From Rhodoferax sp. U2-2l (GTDB lineage: Bacteria; Pseudomonadota; Gammaproteobacteria; Burkholderiales; Burkholderiaceae_C), in the NCBI RefSeq assembly GCF_020594515.1, contig NZ_JAJCTH010000001.1, positions 186,001-250,000 of the forward strand: 64,000 bases of DNA, in the 5' to 3' direction. Position numbers and translations under genes: made by a program. This document shows positions 25,376-34,587 of this stretch, in pieces; position 1 is the first letter of the stretch, and each line of letters begins with the position of its first letter. The notes under the pieces are model-generated. The model did no database searches. It worked only from the letters and a program-made list of their open reading frames with translations, and was not told the origin of the DNA.

Positions 25376-28156
25376 TCAGGCGGGGGGTAAATGGGTCCAC
25401 GAGAAAGCGGTGATCACGTGGCCAGCATCGGCAGATGACTCGCTGCCGTCGAGTTGAAAAGGAGTAGTGGTTCCACCAGGGGCGCTGCCCTGCAGTCTTG
25501 CGCGCGCCACGGGCGGCGTCGCCGACGCTGTGGCGCTGGAGAGTACTCCCTCGAAGGCACCGGCATGGGCGTCCAGCGAGGCCTCGCCGCGCAAGGTGTC
25601 CACACCGCCCAGCGCCGAGGTCTCATCACCAGGGCCGACACGCACGGGCCGCTGCGGCGGCGCGGCGCGCAGATACGTGTCGGCGCCGATCAGCGAGGCC
25701 ACGCCGACCATGAACGGGTAGGCGGCACGGGTCACGCGCACTAGCACGTGCGCGGGCGCCCCCAGCTGGCTCAGCCGCTGCACCAGGCCGAACTCGTCGG
25801 CATCCACCGTCTCGTGCACCAGCACGGTCACGCGGTGGGCCAGATCGTCGAACAGGGCCCGCCCTGCGGCGGCGGTTTGGCTTTGCAGCAGGGCGCGGTC
25901 GCTGTCACGGTCGGTGCCCAGGCGGCGAAACAGGGCCAGAAAGGTCTGCAACTGGTCGTCTTGCAGCGTGCGCGCGTCGCCCAGGAACAGCGTGTCGCCT
26001 ACCACCGAGTTGCCCGATTGGGTGATGTCGCTGGTGAGCGGGTCGTGCCGGTCCTGCAGGTCGGCGCCGAGGATGGTCGAGAGGGTGCGGCGCAGCCGGA
26101 AGTCCTCCACCACCACGATGCGGCCCTGCGTCACGCCGCCGTCGGTGGCGATGTCCAGCGCCAGTTTGAGACCCGCCAGCGTGCCGTGGCGCCGGGCCAA
26201 GGGCGCGGCGTTGGCCAGCATCCAGCGGGCCCGCGCTGTCGGCAGGCCCGGCTGCAGCGACTGGCCAACCCAGCTGGCCAGCCAGGGCAGGGCCTCGGGC
26301 GGGCAGGCCTGGGCGTCGGTCAGCAGCGCGGCGGCGGCCACGCGGGCTTCGATGTCGGTGAACAGGCCTTCAAACAGGTGCAGGAACCGGTCCAGGAAAT
26401 CGGCGCCGGTGGCGGGGCCCTCGCGCTCAGCATCCTCACCAAAGGCTTGTTCGTGGTACAGCGCGGGCAGGTAGCGGTCGCGGTACGACACACGGCCCGC
26501 GTAGGCCCGCAGCGCCACCAGCTCCGGGCTGGCGCGGCCGTCGCCAAACAATTCGACTGCCACCCACAGGCGCGAGCCCTGCAGCGCGCGAACGGCGGTG
26601 TTCGCCCGCTGGATCAACACGGTGAACAGGCCGCTCTGGCCCGGCACCGGCGGGCAGCCCAACACGCCTTGACCTTGCGGTATTTCGGTGGGCTCTTTCA
26701 CCCAGGCCGCGCGTGGCAGGTCGTCGGGAAGGGCGGCCTGCACATTGGGTGGCAGGGCGCTGCGCTCGCCAAACAGGTGCGGGTACCAGCGCGCGCGCTG
26801 GCCCGGCTCGGCGGGGGCAAAGGCCGGTACACCGGCTTCGCTGGTGGCCAGCCAGACGATCATCGCGCAGCCGGGTGGCACGATGGCCTCGGCATACAGC
26901 CGGTGCCAGACGGTGGCCGGATCGCGCGTGTCCACCAGGCCCAGCGAAGCCAGCACCCGGGCTTGGGGCGTGCGGCCGTCGGCTGCGTTCACCACCAGGC
27001 CGTAACGCGCGCGGGAGGCACTGGAGATGCGCGCCACCCGCGCCGGTTGCGCCCCCTGCGGGCTGCTGCGCGGATAGTGCAGGCGGTCGCCCGGGCGCGT
27101 GGCCAGGAACGGGCCGCCGGTCCAGCCTGCGAGCGGGTGGTAGTCGCCCAGAGCGGGCAGCGCGGCGGGCAAGTCGTCCGGCAGCGCGGTCTGGCTGGGG
27201 TCGCTGGCAGCGGCTAACCGCGCCAGCAAGGCCCGGGGCAGGGCGTAAGTGAACACGCCCGGGTCGCGCAAGCGGCCATCGGCGCCAGCCAGCGTGCCCC
27301 GGGTGGCCACGGCGAGGCGTTCGCCCGCTACAAAACCCAGCGTGTGGGGAAACTTGGGGCCGTCCAGGGTTAGTGGCAGCGAAAGGCGGCCATCGTCGAG
27401 CAACAGGCGCACCCGCGCGCCGCCCGTGCCGCGCTGCAGACTCATCACCATCAGTTGGCCGTGGCGGTGGGTGGCCAACGCGACCACTTTTTCTTCAGCA
27501 GGCGCCTGGCCGACCAGCAGTTGCCAGCGCGGTGGGTTGGGGTTGGGGTGGTGGGCTTCAAAGCGTGCGTCGCTGTCGCGCCCGACCCAGATCGGAGCCT
27601 GGGCGGTGGGCAGGCCAGACACACGTGCCAGGCGGCCTTGCGCCACATCCAGCGCCCACACACCGCCACCGGGTGCCGAGGCCAGGCGCTGCGGCTGAAA
27701 ACCGGCGGGGGCATCCAGCTGGGTCGGCCCGAAGCGGCCGCGCAGGTCCACCAGCCACAGGGCGCCGTTGGCCGCGAGGTAAAGCATATCGTCGTCACCC
27801 ACCGCCATGTCGCTCACCGGCTGGGCCTCGGGCGGCAGGGCGAAGGCGCGTGGGGCCAGGTCATGCTGCGCCGCCAGGTGGGAGGTGGAGACGATTTGCG
27901 TGCCGTCCCAGCGCACATGGTTGCCCAGCGCGTCCACTGCCATGGCGGGCTGCAATACCACATCCGCCACGCTCTGGGCGGCTTCAGTCAACGTGCCGCC
28001 GGGTGCGCAGCTGGCCAAGCGGGTGCCGGTGATGTGGTGGTTCAGCGTCGGCTCCACGCTCACCGCGCGTGCGTCACCGTCTTGTGGCACCCGCCAAGGC
28101 TGCAGGCCGCCGGTGTTGTGCGACAGACCAAAGGAGCGCAGGCCGTTGATGTCCAT
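25376..28156 (-). CDS. eCIS tail protein I-like baseplate protein with C-terminal PKD-like tail
   Basis: 926 residues. The N-terminal approximately 550 residues form a beta-propeller-like or lectin-like part with repeated short WVDLRG/WALDVA-type strands. From about 600 the phage tail protein I-type domain is recognisable: FLDRFLHLFEGLFTDIEARV, then PPEALPWLASWVGQSLQPGL and ARRHGTLAGLKLALDIATDG. The last 45 residues (FQLDGSESSADAGHVITAFS, then WTHLPPA) match the first strands of a PKD domain and stop there. The protein would connect baseplate wedges. It follows baseplate J by 9 bp, as in Afp/Pvc-type loci. Confidence 0.88.
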   Translation of the reverse strand: MDINGLRSFGLSHNTGGLQPWRVPQDGDARAVSVEPTLNHHITGTRLASCAPGGTLTEAAQSVADVVLQPAMAVDALGNHVRWDGTQIVSTSHLAAQHDLAPRAFALPPEAQPVSDMAVGDDDMLYLAANGALWLVDLRGRFGPTQLDAPAGFQPQRLASAPGGGVWALDVAQGRLARVSGLPTAQAPIWVGRDSDARFEAHHPNPNPPRWQLLVGQAPAEEKVVALATHRHGQLMVMSLQRGTGGARVRLLLDDGRLSLPLTLDGPKFPHTLGFVAGERLAVATRGTLAGADGRLRDPGVFTYALPRALLARLAAASDPSQTALPDDLPAALPALGDYHPLAGWTGGPFLATRPGDRLHYPRSSPQGAQPARVARISSASRARYGLVVNAADGRTPQARVLASLGLVDTRDPATVWHRLYAEAIVPPGCAMIVWLATSEAGVPAFAPAEPGQRARWYPHLFGERSALPPNVQAALPDDLPRAAWVKEPTEIPQGQGVLGCPPVPGQSGLFTVLIQRANTAVRALQGSRLWVAVELFGDGRASPELVALRAYAGRVSYRDRYLPALYHEQAFGEDAEREGPATGADFLDRFLHLFEGLFTDIEARVAAAALLTDAQACPPEALPWLASWVGQSLQPGLPTARARWMLANAAPLARRHGTLAGLKLALDIATDGGVTQGRIVVVEDFRLRRTLSTILGADLQDRHDPLTSDITQSGNSVVGDTLFLGDARTLQDDQLQTFLALFRRLGTDRDSDRALLQSQTAAAGRALFDDLAHRVTVLVHETVDADEFGLVQRLSQLGAPAHVLVRVTRAAYPFMVGVASLIGADTYLRAAPPQRPVRVGPGDETSALGGVDTLRGEASLDAHAGAFEGVLSSATASATPPVARARLQGSAPGGTTTPFQLDGSESSADAGHVITAFSWTHLPPA

Positions 28157-28165
28157 GGCGTGTGC

Positions 28166-30466
28166 TCAGCAGAGGGTGGGCACCACCGGCAGGGCCAGCG
28201 CGGTTTGGCGGGTGGCCACCGGGTCGTCAAACGGCGAGGTGACCGAGGCCGGGGCGTCCACCCCCTCGGTCACCACCACGGCGCTGAGTTCTGGCAACTG
28301 CCAAGGCTCCAGCGTCAGCGTGGTCACGGCCTTGCCGATACCGGGCAACTCGGTGTAGACACCGTCTTTGGCTTCAAACAGGCGCACCGGCGAGACACCG
28401 GCCACACCGGGGGTGCGCGCCACCACCACCTCGAGTTCGCGGTCGGTCAGCGCGCGCCCCAGCGGGTAGCCGCCGTCGCTGGTGGCCGTGTCCGGCCAGG
28501 GGCCATCGACACCCGCCGGGCCGATGGGCAGCGGCCACAGGTAGGTGCGCAGCGCCTGTCGCACAGCGCTCAGCACCTGTTCCCGCGCAAAACCGTCGGC
28601 CACTTGCACTGCCACGGTCAGACCGATTTGCCGGTACTCGCAACCCATCACATACAGCTCGGTAGCGAGAGGGCGGCGCTCGTTCAGGAAGCCGTGGACC
28701 GCTTCCAGCAACGGGCGGTCAGCGCGCGGGCAGGGGGCGGCATGGTCGACGCTGCTGCGTGCGGGAAGCACCATCACCGACACCGCGCCGGGTACCGCGC
28801 TGTTGCGCTCGTGTGGTTTGAAACGCGGCAACACCGCCACCCGGCCGACGGCGGCGCCCGGCGCTTCACGGGCCAGGGTGCGGTAATCGTCGGCCGTGAC
28901 GGCACGGTCGCGGTGCTGGAAGTAGGCCGGGATGCGGCGTTCAGCGGCGTCCAGCGTTTCAGCGTCGGCGCCGCCCTGCAGCGCCAGCGGTTGCCACACG
29001 GTGATGGCCGGGCTGGGTTTGGCCAGGGCGCCGGTGCGCATGTCGGTCACGCGGTCGAGTTGGGTGAGCAAGCCGGGCTGCAGATTGCCGCCAGAGCCGC
29101 CGCCCACGCGCAGGCCATCCACCACGATGCGGCTGCCGGTGCTGGGCACACGCCCCTGCACCCCGTTGCCAAAGCGCACCGTACCGGCTTCGATGTCCAC
29201 CTGCACCGCGCGGTCCAGCGGGCCGCAGCGGCCCAGGTCGTCCACCGCGGGCCAGACCGCGCTGCCGCTGATGGCGTCATGCACGATGACCTGCAGGGTG
29301 GCGGCGTCGGCGCTGCCTTGGGCGCTGATGCCCAGGTCATACTGCTGGTCCGAGCCGCCGTCTGACACGCCGATGGCACGCGCCGGCAAGGCCTGGCGCT
29401 GTTCCACCTGCACCGCGTTGATGCCTGCCCAGGTCAGGCGCAGGCTGGTGGTGCTGGCCTGGCCGGGTGGCAGGCGCAGGCGTAACCAGCTGACCAGGCG
29501 CTCGGCTTCTTCTTCATTCTCCAGCCGCGGCGGGGCGTTGCCCACGCCGGCCATCAGGTTCTGGCGCGGGTCGTTGGCGGGTGCGCCGATGCTGGCCAGG
29601 TTAGGCAAGGCCAGCCGGAGCACACCGGCCTGGCGCAGGCCGCGGGTGCCGTCTTCCAGCACGTCGAGCGCCAGCATGTCGGGCACGTCCGGCGTGCTGG
29701 CGTCGCTGCCGGTGCTGATCTCCCACAGCAGGGGCAGCGGCGCGCGGGTGCTGACTGCCTCCATGTCTTCGGCCATGTCCAGGGCCGGCACCACGCCGAC
29801 ATTGAGGGCGCGTGAGCTACCCCGCACTTCGGCGCCCAGCGACTGCAGGGCCTCTGCGCGCTGCTGGGCGCTGGGCGCCAGCAGCGCGATCCAAAGCGCG
29901 CCATCTACCGTGGCCTCCAGAATGTCGACGCCTTGTGCCAGGTTCTGGCCCGGTGCAAACACCGATGTGGTCACATAACCGGTAGGGGTGCCCTCGACCC
30001 CCTGGTAGACGGCCTGCAAGTCAGGCAGCAGGGCGTTGAAATCGGCCTGCTCGGCCGCGCTGAGTTTGCGCCGCACATAAGCGCTGCCGGTCAGCGGGTA
30101 GGCGGTGCAGAAGTTCAGCGTGGCAAAGGGAACGGGTTTGTCGATGGCCGCACCGGCAGGCACCGGCAGCGCCACCACCTGTTTGTCGGCCTTGACCTGC
30201 AGCGCCACCATGCCGCGCGCCGCGCGGGCGGGTTTGAGTGGCATGCCCAGCAGGCGCAGGTAGGCCAGACGCTGGCGCTCGGGGATCAGGTTGGCGCGGT
30301 ACAGGATGGTGTCGCCCAGCCACGCAAACAGGTCGATCAGTGTGCGGCCGGGGTCGCCGGGGCGTGGGTGCGTCCACTCAGGCGTGTGGGCCGGGATGCG
30401 CGACAGCAGTTCGGCGACCAGGTCGTCGTAGCTGCGGTCGTCGAGGGCGGGCGGTTTAATGGGCAC
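28166..30466 (-). CDS. Baseplate J-like assembly protein
   Basis: 766 residues with the N-terminal signature of the putative baseplate assembly family: DDRSYDDLVAELLSRIPAHT, PGRTLIDLFAWLGDTILYRA, then LIPERQRLAYLRLLGMP. The C-terminal half carries baseplate-J features such as AERRIPAYFQHRDRAVTADD and a conserved PLPIGPAGVDG. In T4 terms it corresponds to gp6, the wedge ring of the baseplate. GTG 30466 was chosen because GGAGG lies 6 bp upstream. It overlaps the gp25 gene by 11 bp. Confidence 0.95.
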   Translation of the reverse strand: MPIKPPALDDRSYDDLVAELLSRIPAHTPEWTHPRPGDPGRTLIDLFAWLGDTILYRANLIPERQRLAYLRLLGMPLKPARAARGMVALQVKADKQVVALPVPAGAAIDKPVPFATLNFCTAYPLTGSAYVRRKLSAAEQADFNALLPDLQAVYQGVEGTPTGYVTTSVFAPGQNLAQGVDILEATVDGALWIALLAPSAQQRAEALQSLGAEVRGSSRALNVGVVPALDMAEDMEAVSTRAPLPLLWEISTGSDASTPDVPDMLALDVLEDGTRGLRQAGVLRLALPNLASIGAPANDPRQNLMAGVGNAPPRLENEEEAERLVSWLRLRLPPGQASTTSLRLTWAGINAVQVEQRQALPARAIGVSDGGSDQQYDLGISAQGSADAATLQVIVHDAISGSAVWPAVDDLGRCGPLDRAVQVDIEAGTVRFGNGVQGRVPSTGSRIVVDGLRVGGGSGGNLQPGLLTQLDRVTDMRTGALAKPSPAITVWQPLALQGGADAETLDAAERRIPAYFQHRDRAVTADDYRTLAREAPGAAVGRVAVLPRFKPHERNSAVPGAVSVMVLPARSSVDHAAPCPRADRPLLEAVHGFLNERRPLATELYVMGCEYRQIGLTVAVQVADGFAREQVLSAVRQALRTYLWPLPIGPAGVDGPWPDTATSDGGYPLGRALTDRELEVVVARTPGVAGVSPVRLFEAKDGVYTELPGIGKAVTTLTLEPWQLPELSAVVVTEGVDAPASVTSPFDDPVATRQTALALPVVPTLC

Positions 30467-30890
30467 GACGTGCCTCCATCACCAGCGTCAGGCCCACGCG
30501 GGCCGGGGCGCCGGTACGTACCAGCCGGTAGGCAATCTCCACCCGCACACCGTCGGCCACGCCGGTGGCGGCGTCGCTCACCGGGTCCACGGCGATGCCG
30601 TCCACCACGATGCGGTCTTCCCAGCGTTTCAAGGCATCTTCCACCAGCTCCTTGATGCGGCTGCGCGTGGCGACCGTGTTGGGCTCGGTCAGCAGGTTTT
30701 CCAGCCCGGCACCAAAGCCGGGGGCCATCAGCTGCTCACCCGGGCGGGTGGCCAGCAGCACCTGGATCTGCTCGCGCACACTTTGCGCCAGGCCCGGGTA
30801 GTGCAGCTGGCCGTTGGCGTCGGGCACCGGCAGCAGCGGCCAACCCAGCGGCTCGCTCAGGTGGATGCGGGGGGGTGCCAACGGGGTCAT
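30456..30890 (-). CDS. GPW/gp25 family baseplate protein
   Basis: 144 residues with the gp25 core: SVREQIQVLLATRPGEQLMA, FGAGLENLL and the C-terminal VEIAYRLV strand. gp25 caps the first sheath ring on the baseplate and starts sheath polymerisation. The position immediately before baseplate J is the standard eCIS/phage order. ATG 30890 is 3 bp from the preceding stop. Confidence 0.96.
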   Translation of the reverse strand: MTPLAPPRIHLSEPLGWPLLPVPDANGQLHYPGLAQSVREQIQVLLATRPGEQLMAPGFGAGLENLLTEPNTVATRSRIKELVEDALKRWEDRIVVDGIAVDPVSDAATGVADGVRVEIAYRLVRTGAPARVGLTLVMEARRAH

Positions 30891-30893
30891 GTG

Positions 30894-32594
30894 CTACTCC
30901 TTGGCCTTGGGGATGGGAATGCAGATCTTCAGCATCGGTAGCCACCAGAAGATCAGGTTGAACAACTGCAAAAAGATGTTCAGCACGATGAAGGCGCACA
31001 GCGTGATGATGGGCAGCGAGAAGCTGCAGATCCAGCCCAGGCCCAGACCGTTGCCGCCGCTGCCCTTGCCGTCGCGCAGGTCTTTGGCGTCGGTGCGCAG
31101 CAGGGCGGCAAGCTTGGGCGGCAGCGCAAACGCCACGGTGGGCCGCACGCGGGCCAGCTGGGCGCGGTCCATCAGGTCGGGCAGCGGGATCACCGGCACC
31201 GGCGCGCCCGAGGACTCGAACCACGGCGCGATGGTGAACGGCTCGCTGTAGTCAGACCACACCAAGCGGCCGGGGCAGCCCGGGTGATCAGGTTTCAGGC
31301 GGATGAAAGCGCGCACCACGTAGCGGGCCTCGACGCCCGAGCCATCGGCCTCAAAGCGCCCTCGGGCGGGCAGCAGCTGCGCAAACTGTTGCTGCAGGCA
31401 CAGCAGCGACGCCTCAAAAATCGCCTGCGCCAGCGTGTCGCTGACTGCGCCCCAGCGGTCGGGCAGGGTGAGGGCGGCACCGGGTACCGCGTCCAGCAGC
31501 ACTGCCTTGGCGCGCAGCAGAAAGTCGTAAGCGCTGCTGCGGTCGGTGCGGGTGACTTGCCCTTGGCTGTTGCGCACATCACTTTCCACCTGCAACTGGC
31601 GCAGCGCGGCTTGCATGGCAGCCGGGCCGGTACCGCTGCCGAAGGCGTTGAACTCGTTGCCCAGCTGCAGCAGCAGCGCGCCCAGCTGAGCGTCCAGCGC
31701 CCGGAATTCGGCAGGGGACAAGCTCGATGGTTTTTCCTGCGCAGCCGCAGTCCATTGCTCGGTGCTGAAGCTGCGGGCCGTGGGCACCGGCAGCGTGCGG
31801 GCACCGCCCTGGCGCAAATACACCACCAGATCGTCGGCCAGTTGCTGGCGCTCTTGCGGGGTGCTGCCAAACACCGGCGGCGTGGCGGCGTGCTCAGTGA
31901 GTTCACCCGAACTCACCCGCAGGGTGCCGAACAGCAGCGTGCGGGCCACGCCATCAGCCACCTCGGGCGGTGTCTTGAACAGCGGTTGCACGTCTTCGCT
32001 CACCGCCACTTTGGCGCCAGCCAGTCGGGCGCTGCCAGCGGTGCGCACGGCACGCTGACTCGGCGCCAGCGCGTTGAGCACCGGGTGGCCCAGGTTCACC
32101 GCCAGGCCGCGTCGGTCTTGCGCCGGGTCCAGGCTCTCGTCCACCGCCTCCCAGCCGAACACTTGCGTGCCGGCTTTGAGCCAGGCCAACTTCTGGCTGC
32201 CCACGACACGGCGCAACACGAAGCCGCTGCTCTCGATCTTCCTGGGGTCCAGACGCGGCTGGCCGGGTAGGTCGCAAAAAACCTCCATCACCACCAGGTT
32301 GAACACGCGCTGCACCGGCTGGAACAGGCGCGGTACACCCTGGTGGCGGGTAGGTGTGCTGGCCAGCAGCGCGGCGTGGGCGCTGGCATCACCCAAATCA
32401 GCCAGCAGGCCTTCGACAAAGTCTTGGTCGCGCCGCGCCACGATCACCGGCGCCGCTGGAGCCGCACGCGGGTCGGCCCGCAGGCCGCTGAGCAGCACCG
32501 GATGGGCCTGCCCGGGCGCCTGTGCCGACGGTGCACGCAGGGCCAGCGGGCGCGGCGGGCTTTTGGGCGGTGGGGTGATGGTTGCTGCGCTCAT
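30894..32594 (-). CDS. eCIS-locus protein with C-terminal membrane segment (566 residues)
   Basis: A mostly soluble, alpha/beta-type protein (for example GVPRLFQPVQRVFNLVVMEV near residue 85) ends in a roughly 40-residue hydrophobic stretch (about 515-555): WICSFSLPIITLCAFIVLNI continues as FLQLFNLIFWWLPMLKI, then a short basic tail. That is enough for one long or two short membrane helices. Such a segment is not part of the standard phage baseplate. It lies between the gpV spike and gp25 genes, so an anchor for the baseplate at a membrane is a reasonable hypothesis. I do not recognise the family. Confidence 0.82.
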   Translation of the reverse strand: MSAATITPPPKSPPRPLALRAPSAQAPGQAHPVLLSGLRADPRAAPAAPVIVARRDQDFVEGLLADLGDASAHAALLASTPTRHQGVPRLFQPVQRVFNLVVMEVFCDLPGQPRLDPRKIESSGFVLRRVVGSQKLAWLKAGTQVFGWEAVDESLDPAQDRRGLAVNLGHPVLNALAPSQRAVRTAGSARLAGAKVAVSEDVQPLFKTPPEVADGVARTLLFGTLRVSSGELTEHAATPPVFGSTPQERQQLADDLVVYLRQGGARTLPVPTARSFSTEQWTAAAQEKPSSLSPAEFRALDAQLGALLLQLGNEFNAFGSGTGPAAMQAALRQLQVESDVRNSQGQVTRTDRSSAYDFLLRAKAVLLDAVPGAALTLPDRWGAVSDTLAQAIFEASLLCLQQQFAQLLPARGRFEADGSGVEARYVVRAFIRLKPDHPGCPGRLVWSDYSEPFTIAPWFESSGAPVPVIPLPDLMDRAQLARVRPTVAFALPPKLAALLRTDAKDLRDGKGSGGNGLGLGWICSFSLPIITLCAFIVLNIFLQLFNLIFWWLPMLKICIPIPKAKE

Positions 32595-32601
32595 GTCGGA
32601 C

Positions 32602-33294
32602 TCACCAGATGTTGCCTGCGCCGGGGGTGTACGAGGTCGACACCACCGCGTTGGTGATCAGCGTGTCGCACTTGACCACGCCCGAGAAATTGGACATGGC
32701 GGCGTCCACCTTGACCGTCGCCGCAGTCACCTCCACGCTGGCCGCCTGCACTTTCACCTTGGCGGGCGACTCCACCGTGATGCCCGCCGGCGCCAGGGTT
32801 ATGGTGTTGCCGGCACATTCGATGGTGACGTTGCCGCCGCTCGCGTCGGTCAGGGTCAGCGTCACACCGCCCGGGGTGGAACATTCGATCTTGCAGGTAG
32901 CGTCACTTTCCTCGACGATGGCGATGCGGGTGCCGGCCTTGCCGGTGAGGCTCCAGCGGTCCACCCGGCCGTTCAAGGTTTCGGGCGGTGTCGAGGCACC
33001 GTTCCAGAGGCCACCCACCACCACTGGATGCCGCGCGTCGCCGCCTACAAACACCACCAGCACCTCGTCGCCTTCCTGCGGGATGAAAAAACCACCCCGG
33101 TTGGCGCCGGCAAACGGGCTGGCCACGCGGGCCCAAAGGGCCACATCGGCATCGGTATCGAGTGCGTAGAGTTCCACTTTCACCCGCGCCAGCTGTTCAG
33201 GATCGTCCACGTCAGTGACCCGGCCGAGGTAGGGCAGGGCCAGCGCGTGCAGCGGCACGCCAAAGCTGGAGAGGGGCAGGGTGTCGCGTGGCAT
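32602..33294 (-). CDS. Baseplate spike protein, gpV/gp5-like OB-fold
   Basis: 230 residues. An OB-fold N-terminal part (YLGRVTDVDDPEQLARVKVE, ALWARVASPFAG, GGFFIPQEGDEVLVVFVGGD) is followed by the family block HPVVVGGLWNG. A C-terminal repetitive beta segment (about 130-210, GNTITLAPAGITVESPAKVK) should form the trimeric beta-helical needle. It pierces the target envelope. In Afp this is fused to the gp27-like domain; here the hub is the separate gene just upstream (17 bp gap). No metal-binding PAAR-like tip is visible at the C-terminus. Confidence 0.95.
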   Translation of the reverse strand: MPRDTLPLSSFGVPLHALALPYLGRVTDVDDPEQLARVKVELYALDTDADVALWARVASPFAGANRGGFFIPQEGDEVLVVFVGGDARHPVVVGGLWNGASTPPETLNGRVDRWSLTGKAGTRIAIVEESDATCKIECSTPGGVTLTLTDASGGNVTIECAGNTITLAPAGITVESPAKVKVQAASVEVTAATVKVDAAMSNFSGVVKCDTLITNAVVSTSYTPGAGNIW

Positions 33295-33311
33295 GGCGTT
33301 CTTTCGCGACC

Positions 33312-34400
33312 TCAGGCCGGGTTACCGAAGTAGGCGCACTCGGCGCTGAATTCAGTCTCAAACCCGCGCTGCATGTCGTAACGGTGCGTGCAGGCGGTGA
33401 CGTAGTAGGTGTTGTCAAAACGCGGCGACACACCGGCTAGCGTCAGGTGGGTGCCCACGCGCAGGGCCGGGTTGCCCTCGCACTGACCCTGTACCCGCAC
33501 GAAACGCCGGGCGCGTTGCGCCATTTCGGCCTGGGCCAGCGCGTCGGCCTCGGATTGGCTCAGCGCCAGCCGGTGTGCGGTCTGTTGCACCCGATCACCC
33601 CAGGTTTGCTGCAGCAGCGCCTGCCCGGTGCGGCCGCTGCCCGGGCCCAGCGCTGCGCCACGGCTGCTGCCCAACACGGCGCTGCCCTGGCTGGGGTCAA
33701 AGCCAGTGACCTTGACCTCAGTTACCTGGTGTGCGAGGTCGGCCACCACCTGCAGCTTGTGCAACTGGCTGTGCAGGCGCAGGGTGATCTGGCTGCGCTG
33801 CACGTCCTGGCGCGGCGCCACCTGCAGCTCGCGGCCCACCACCTGCATGTCGGCGCCATGGCGCGCCAGCAGGCGGCGCAAAAAAGCGAGGTCGCTTTCG
33901 TCGAACTGCACTTCCAGATCGGCCACCTCGGTGAGGCCGGTGACGGTAGCTGTGAGGCCCATGCGGCTGGCCACGTCGCGCGCGATGTCGGCCACGGACT
34001 GGTTCTCATAAACCGCGATCCGGCGCGTCATGCGGGCTTGCTGGGCGCTGTCTTCGGCCTGCAGAATCAGGCGGGGCGGGCCCTCGGAATCGAAGGCGAA
34101 TGCCAGCGCGCTGACCAGCCCGGAAAAAATCTCGGTGGGCGCGGCGGCTTCACCGGCGTACACCTTCAGTTGGCTGCCCAGTTTGAGCACCTGCTCATCT
34201 TCAAAGGCCGGGCCAACCTGGCCACTTTCGCGGGCCGTGAAGTTGACAAAACTGACCTCCAGGCTGGACAAGGCGCCTTCCTGCTCGCGCATCACCAGCG
34301 ACTGCAGCAGGCTGCCTGCCATGGCGTTGTCCTGCCCGTCGATGCGCAGCGTGGGCCGCGCCGAGTACAGGGCCAGTTGGGACAGGTTGCTTTCGCCCAT
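33312..34400 (-). CDS. gp27/gpD-like baseplate hub protein
   Basis: 362 residues typical of phage late control gene D/VgrG N-terminal hubs: an N-terminal LysM-less beta barrel (YSARPTLRIDG), the NQSVADIARDVASRMG segment, the diagnostic ESDLAFLRRLLARHGADMQV near 168-187, and a second barrel to the C-terminus (THLTLAGVSPRFDNTYYVTA). It joins the tube to the spike encoded next. The start follows the DUF5908-like stop by 9 bp. Confidence 0.93.
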   Translation of the reverse strand: MGESNLSQLALYSARPTLRIDGQDNAMAGSLLQSLVMREQEGALSSLEVSFVNFTARESGQVGPAFEDEQVLKLGSQLKVYAGEAAAPTEIFSGLVSALAFAFDSEGPPRLILQAEDSAQQARMTRRIAVYENQSVADIARDVASRMGLTATVTGLTEVADLEVQFDESDLAFLRRLLARHGADMQVVGRELQVAPRQDVQRSQITLRLHSQLHKLQVVADLAHQVTEVKVTGFDPSQGSAVLGSSRGAALGPGSGRTGQALLQQTWGDRVQQTAHRLALSQSEADALAQAEMAQRARRFVRVQGQCEGNPALRVGTHLTLAGVSPRFDNTYYVTACTHRYDMQRGFETEFSAECAYFGNPA

Positions 34401-34409
34401 GGTGTGTGC

Positions 34410-34577
34410 TCAGTCGGCGGCGAGTCGCTCCAGCCGCCAGGCTTCGCGCTGCAGTACGGTCTGCAAGGCGGCCTCCATCAGCGCCACGTTGGCCCCAGCT
34501 GCCTCGTTGGCGGGCGCAGCGGGCGTTTCGGGTGCAGGCAGCGTTTGCACATCCAGTTCTTCAATGACAACGGCCAT
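34410..34577 (-). CDS. DUF5908-like small eCIS protein
   Basis: 55 residues: MAVVIEELDVQTLP, a Pro/Ala linker, then an amphipathic C-terminal helix (LMEAALQTVLQREAWRLERL). The pattern (N-terminal EIxELxI strand, linker, C-terminal charged helix) is that of the small DUF5908 proteins found between the Afp7-like and hub genes in eCIS loci. GAGG precedes the ATG. The frame extends upstream to 34679 but that part overlaps the previous gene and is not used. Confidence 0.75.
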   Translation of the reverse strand: MAVVIEELDVQTLPAPETPAAPANEAAGANVALMEAALQTVLQREAWRLERLAAD

Positions 34578-34587
34578 GCTGTGTTCC

